In this document: piece by piece, positions 14,790 through 17,631 of the stretch
How positions within the stretch are numbered: position 1 is the first letter of the stretch
Layout: every line of letters starts with the position of its first letter
Assembly (NCBI GenBank): GCA_046496815.1
Contig: JAWOGN010000314.1
Location: 1-17,631 of the forward strand
DNA length: 17,631 nucleotides
Direction: 5' to 3'
Source of the DNA: JAWOGN01 sp046496815
GTDB lineage: Bacteria > Desulfobacterota > DSM-4660 > Desulfatiglandales > Desulfatiglandaceae
Program-made: the position numbers and the translations under genes
The notes under the pieces: model-generated
What the model was told of the DNA's origin: nothing
The model's database searches: none
The model's input: the letters and a program-made list of their open reading frames with translations, nothing else

Positions 14790-14840
14790 TCTTGATGTGC
14801 CGTAAACATGTAACTCATGAAAGAACTGATGATTGAAATG

Positions 14841-15040
14841 AGATTCCCGTTGGGGTTTCTTCTCCCGCAAAAGCGGGACACAGGGCCTTGCCCCAACAAA
14901 TGGAACGTCAGCGTGGCCTTAAAATCCGCTCGGAGCATCCCCGGAGAGGAGCACGTCTGCCGCCGCTGCGGCTACGCGGTTCTCTGCTCTGCTTGCGTTT
15001 TTCCCCCACTCTGGGTGGGGGGGGCGTTCTGCAAGCAGTG
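14841..15040. repeat. Cluster of nested palindromes upstream of argS
   Basis: At least three dyads lie in 200 bp. GTTGGGG (14849-14855) pairs with CCCCAAC (14891-14897) around an inner TCCCGC-AAAA-GCGGGA hairpin (14863-14878). GAGCA (14949-14953) pairs with TGCTC (14985-14989) around GCCGC-T-GCGGC (14962-14972). CTGCTTGC (14989-14996) pairs with GCAAGCAG (15031-15038) around CCCCCAC/GTGGGGG (15003-15009 with 15015-15021). It is GC-rich next to AT-rich flanks. It may be a structured argS leader, a separate structured RNA, or a dispersed repeat or MITE-like element. No known RNA family was recognised on either strand. Confidence 0.5.
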
Positions 15041-15141
15041 AAGGATTTGTGTTTCACACCGGAGACTTCCGCTTGGATTCAAACATGGAAGCTAACTGAT
15101 CCTTCTTTATAGATCAAGTACTATATGAGCGGAGAGTCGGG

Positions 15142-15170
15142 TTGACAGAACAAGATGTCGGCAATATTAT
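15142..15170 (+). promoter_or_regulatory. Near-consensus sigma-70-type promoter
   Basis: TTGACA (15142-15147, perfect) and TATTAT (15165-15170, five of six) stand exactly 17 bases apart. Transcription should begin near 15175-15178, only a few bases before the terminator hairpin at 15182. It is the best promoter match in the window. Confidence 0.75.
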
Positions 15171-15176
15171 ACGTAT

Positions 15177-15228
15177 CGTTGTAGAGCCACATCAAAACCA
15201 TTCATTTGGCGGTGTGCTCTATTTTTTT
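15177..15228 (+). ncRNA. Candidate small RNA of about 50 nt or leader attenuator product
   Basis: A strong promoter ends at 15170 and a strong intrinsic terminator occupies 15182-15228, so the predicted default transcript is one hairpin of roughly 50 nt with a U tail. It contains no ORF and matches no RNA family I know. Read-through would supply the DUF2065 gene at 15331, in which case this is an attenuated leader. The features are seen in sequence; that the RNA exists and acts is inference. Confidence 0.4.
15182..15228 (+). terminator. Strong intrinsic terminator just downstream of a promoter
   Basis: TAGAG (15182-15186) and CACATC (15188-15193), with one C bulge between them, pair with GGTGTG (15211-15216) and CTCTA (15217-15221). 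This gives 11 pairs including one G-T. Seven Ts follow at 15222-15228. No gene lies directly upstream on this strand for it to terminate. Confidence 0.75.
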
Positions 15229-15330
15229 GTTCATGCATCATGGAACATACAGGTATTTTCTTAGACCTGGTAAAATCACAAGAGATCACATATCTCGAAT
15301 CGAGGAGATTTTTAAAAGGATAAGGCAAGC

Positions 15331-15516
15331 ATGAAATTATTGCTCTGTCTGCTCGGGCTCGTGCTGATGGTAGAAGGTCTTCCTTACTTCGCGTTTCCCA
15401 GCAAGATGAAGAAGTGGATGTCAACGCTGCAAGAGGTTCCGGATTCAAACTTGAGGATCATGGGTTTCGTCGCCATGGCGATTGGGCTTTTGATTGCCTA
15501 CTTTTTTAGGCAATAA
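15331..15516 (+). CDS. DUF2065 family small membrane protein
   Basis: This 61-residue protein has two membrane segments, about 2-21 (KLLLCLLGLVLMVEGLPYFA) and about 43-59 (IMGFVAMAIGLLIAYFF). They are joined by a basic/polar loop with the family pattern F-P-S-K-M-K-K-W near 22-29 and P-D-S-N-L-R-I-M-G. Length and layout match DUF2065 (YjeT-like) inner-membrane proteins, whose function is unknown. The ATG is preceded by AAAGGATAAGG. The upstream leader holds the promoter at 15142, a terminator, and competing short hairpins (15282-15309). queA begins 55 bp later in the same direction. Confidence 0.82.
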   Translation: MKLLLCLLGLVLMVEGLPYFAFPSKMKKWMSTLQEVPDSNLRIMGFVAMAIGLLIAYFFRQ

Positions 15517-15571
15517 AAACGTTTGACTTTAGACCTGATTTTGTTTAGTTTGTCCAGTTTGAAATGCTTAA

Positions 15572-16627
15572 ATGTTTGATTTAGAAAAATACAATTACGA
15601 ATTGCCGGCAGAATCAATCGCACAGCTGCCGACTTTGAAACGGGATCACGCCCGTTTAATGGTACTGGATCGTAAGAAGCAGTCTGTTTCGCACAGTCAA
15701 TTCTGTAATCTTCCCGCACTGATCCGACCCGGGGATCTCCTGGTTGTGAATGATACTCGGGTTGTCCCTGCGAGGCTTTTCGGTCGAAAGGAGAGCGGAG
15801 GTCAAGTTGAAATCCTGGTACTGGAACACCCGGAAGTTGAGGATCAAAACCGACCCACGCGATCTTGCCTGGTAAAATCCTCCAAAAGGCCTAAAAAAGG
15901 CAGTCTCTTATTCTTTGAATCCGGCGTTTCAGGAAGGGTAAGTGAAGTACTTGACGATGGTATTGTCCGGATCACGTTCAACGGGAATCGCTCGATTGAT
16001 TCTCTGCTTGCAGAGAAAGGTTCTATGCCGTTGCCCCCCTATATTAAGCGAGGGAACGGAAACAGGTGTGAACAGCTCGACCGGCAACGTTACCAAACGG
16101 TTTTTTCCAACAGAAAGGGTGCCATCGCAGCACCCACGGCCGGGCTTCACTTCACGGAAAATTTGATCCAAGCTCTTGAGAATGTTGGCGTTTTCATTGA
16201 ACCCCTCACACTTCACGTGGGATACGGGACCTTCCGTCCCGTCCGCACAAAGGATGTCAGAAAACACCGCTTGGGTGAAGAATTCTTTAGAATCGAGCCG
16301 AAAACAGCGAAGGCCATAGAACGAACCAAAAAAGCAGGGCAACGGGTGGTTGCTGTGGGGACAACTGTCGTAAGAGCTCTGGAAACGGCCGGAACCCGGA
16401 ACGGGTCGGTCATGTCAGGAGAAGGCACCACGGACCTGCTCATTACGCCGGGCTTTGAATTTAGAATCGTGGACGCCCTGATAACCAATTTTCATTTGCC
16501 AAGGAGCTCCCTGCTTTTCCTCGTGTCCGCCTTCGCCGGTCTTCAATTCATAAAGCAATCCTATCTGTTGGCTATTCGCAAAGGATATCGCTTTTACAGT
16601 TACGGGGATGCGATGTTGATATTTTGA
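15572..16627 (+). CDS. queA: S-adenosylmethionine:tRNA ribosyltransferase-isomerase
   Basis: QueA transfers and isomerises the ribosyl part of S-adenosylmethionine onto preQ1-modified tRNA to give epoxyqueuosine at position 34, the step after Tgt. The 351-residue protein is full length. Conserved stretches are the N-terminal FDLEKYNYELPAESIAQLP (2-20), VVNDTRVVPARLFG (58-71), MPLPPYIKR (152-160), AAPTAGLHFT (186-195), LHVGYGTFRPV (214-224), GTTVVRALE (263-271), DLLITPGFEFRIVDALITNF (288-307), and the C-terminal YRFYSYGDAMLI (339-350). No clear Shine-Dalgarno sequence precedes the ATG. A weak promoter (TTGACT 15523-15528, TAGTTT 15546-15551, 17-base spacer) would give a very short leader. No preQ1 riboswitch pattern was seen. 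tgt follows after 198 bp, which is looser than a tight operon. Confidence 0.97.
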   Translation: MFDLEKYNYELPAESIAQLPTLKRDHARLMVLDRKKQSVSHSQFCNLPALIRPGDLLVVNDTRVVPARLFGRKESGGQVEILVLEHPEVEDQNRPTRSCLVKSSKRPKKGSLLFFESGVSGRVSEVLDDGIVRITFNGNRSIDSLLAEKGSMPLPPYIKRGNGNRCEQLDRQRYQTVFSNRKGAIAAPTAGLHFTENLIQALENVGVFIEPLTLHVGYGTFRPVRTKDVRKHRLGEEFFRIEPKTAKAIERTKKAGQRVVAVGTTVVRALETAGTRNGSVMSGEGTTDLLITPGFEFRIVDALITNFHLPRSSLLFLVSAFAGLQFIKQSYLLAIRKGYRFYSYGDAMLIF

Positions 16628-16779
16628 CGGCGGGCGACCGTTCCGCCGGTTCGAGCGAGGAAGACGATTTTTGAGGGGGGTCAAACGATTTCTTCCCCAA
16701 AATGAAAGCGGCTGCGTCCAATTTGACTCTTTGGAAATACCGGTGGTTCTCGTACCCTCAAGCTACAAGATTTCATCGC

Positions 16780-16801
16780 GGCTTGGCGGGCCCTTTTTTT
16801 T
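16780..16801 (+). terminator. Weak terminator candidate between queA and tgt
   Basis: GGCTT (16780-16784) can pair with GGGCC (16788-16792), including two G-T pairs, over a three-base loop, and eight Ts lie at 16794-16801. A separate perfect six-pair stem-loop, CGGCGG/CCGCCG (16628-16633 with 16643-16648), starts right after the queA stop but has no T-run. Either could limit read-through into tgt. Confidence 0.3.
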
Positions 16802-16825
16802 GTGTTTTTGGCGTGCAAGAATTGA

Positions 16826-17631
16826 ATGTCAAGTTCAAGGTTGAAGTTTAATGTAATTCACAAATCCAGGGAATGCAGCGGTAGAGTCGGGACTGTCAAA
16901 ACTCCGCACGGAAACTTTGATACGCCGGTCTTTATGCCGGTTGGAACTCAGGGGTCGGTCAAGGCGGTATCACCTGAAGATTTGACGGATGTGGGTGTAA
17001 AGATCATTTTGGCCAACACCTATCACCTGTATCTTCGCCCCGGTCATAAAGTCATTGAGCGATTGGGGGGGCTGCACCGATTTATGAGTTGGCCCGGGCC
17101 GATTTTGACGGACAGCGGTGGCTTCCAGGTTTACAGTTTGTCGGCCCTGAGGACGATAGCCGAGGAAGGTGTAACATTCCGATCGCATCTGGACGGCTCC
17201 AAGCACTTCATCGGTCCCAAAGATGCAATAGAAATTCAGAGGGCATTGGGTGCGGATATCATCATGGCCTTTGATGAGTGTGCGCCCTATCCTTCCGAGT
17301 ACGGATATGTCTTCAGATCGATTCGACTGACAAGTCTTTGGGCTCGAAAGTGTCTTGAGTGTATGGATGGTTCCGAGCAGAGCCTTTTTGGCATTGTGCA
17401 GGGCGGGGTCTATCCTGATTTGAGGAAAAAAAGTGCCGAAGAATTGGCCGTCATGGGTTTCGATGGCTTTGCGATAGGGGGACTCTCGGTTGGCGAAGAC
17501 CGAGAGACGAGGTTGCGAGTCGTCACCGAAACGATACGGTCGCTTCCGGAGGACAGGCCCGTCTATCTGATGGGCGTGGGGGCGCCCGAAGATCTGCTGG
17601 AGGCAGCGATGCGAGGCGTCGACATGTTTGA
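16826..17631 (+). CDS. tgt: Queuine/preQ1 tRNA-ribosyltransferase (tRNA-guanine transglycosylase), 3' truncated by window
   Basis: Bacterial Tgt swaps guanine-34 for preQ1 in GUN-anticodon tRNAs, supplying the substrate of QueA. About 268 codons are present and the frame is open at the right edge. The start is taken as ATG at 16826 (MSSSRLKFNVI...), which gives the normal N-terminal length; the ribosome site there is poor, and TTG at 16841 is an alternative. Visible motifs, in order: TPHGNFDTPVFMPVGTQGSV, ILANTYHLYLRPG, the active-site loop ILTDSGGFQVYSLS (conserved Asp about residue 95), GADIIMAFDEC, FGIVQGGVYPDLR, FAIGGLSVGE, and YLMGVGAPEDLLEA. The window ends just within the conserved G-V-D-M-F segment around the catalytic nucleophile. 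The zinc-binding cysteines would lie beyond it. Confidence 0.95.
   Translation, partial: MSSSRLKFNVIHKSRECSGRVGTVKTPHGNFDTPVFMPVGTQGSVKAVSPEDLTDVGVKIILANTYHLYLRPGHKVIERLGGLHRFMSWPGPILTDSGGFQVYSLSALRTIAEEGVTFRSHLDGSKHFIGPKDAIEIQRALGADIIMAFDECAPYPSEYGYVFRSIRLTSLWARKCLECMDGSEQSLFGIVQGGVYPDLRKKSAEELAVMGFDGFAIGGLSVGEDRETRLRVVTETIRSLPEDRPVYLMGVGAPEDLLEAAMRGVDMF

Noticed and set aside
14790..14870. N-terminal extension of argS to an ATG at 14870
   Set aside because: The extra 27 residues are not part of known ArgRS N-termini and begin inside a palindrome; 14789 gives the standard length.
14841..15060. 6S RNA, RNase P RNA, SRP RNA or tmRNA in the structured region
   Set aside because: I compared remembered signature segments of each on both strands and found no convincing match beyond short chance identities.
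15517..15571. preQ1 riboswitch upstream of queA
   Set aside because: The compact preQ1 aptamer pattern, a C-rich loop followed by an A-rich strand that pairs back before the ribosome site, is not visible here or before tgt.

Overview
This window looks like chromosomal DNA from a mid-GC Gram-negative bacterium, most likely a deltaproteobacterium (Desulfobacterota). The reasons are the outer-membrane-type lipoprotein, the TatBC and SPOR genes, the DnaK and GrpE sequence types, a phasin-like gene start, and an argS-SPOR-acetyltransferase-tatB-tatC cluster. This assignment comes from remembered family resemblance; no search was run. The window is mostly housekeeping genes, with a small accessory stretch at the left and several unexplained nucleic-acid structures between genes.

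Left part (1-2808): the 5' end of a phasin-like gene (minus), a DUF2914 secreted protein (plus) with a clear sigma-70 promoter, a 103-residue helical protein of unknown function (minus) with a strong terminator, and a secreted cysteine-rich protein with an Ig-like module (minus). A gene-poor 500-bp gap follows, with dyads and doubtful small ORFs.

Middle (2809-10143, all plus): a membrane-anchored SLT-family lytic transglycosylase with a long insertion in its catalytic domain, purC, grpE, dnaK, and a lipoprotein with TPR repeats and a type-1 periplasmic-binding fold (LpoA-like). The lipoprotein start codon overlaps the dnaK stop codon. A textbook intrinsic terminator lies inside its signal-peptide codons.

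Convergent block (10270-14789, all minus, transcribed from right to left): argS, a double-SPOR membrane protein, an ArgA-like GNAT acetyltransferase, a possible 47-codon ORF, tatB and tatC. The spacing is tight enough for one operon.

Right part (14790-17631): a 540-bp region divergent to argS. It has a cluster of nested palindromes, then a near-consensus promoter placed directly before a strong terminator (a candidate RNA of about 50 nt). After it come a DUF2065 small membrane protein, queA, and the 5' two thirds of tgt. The last two are consecutive enzymes of tRNA queuosine modification. No tRNA, rRNA, CRISPR array, insertion sequence or phage gene was seen.
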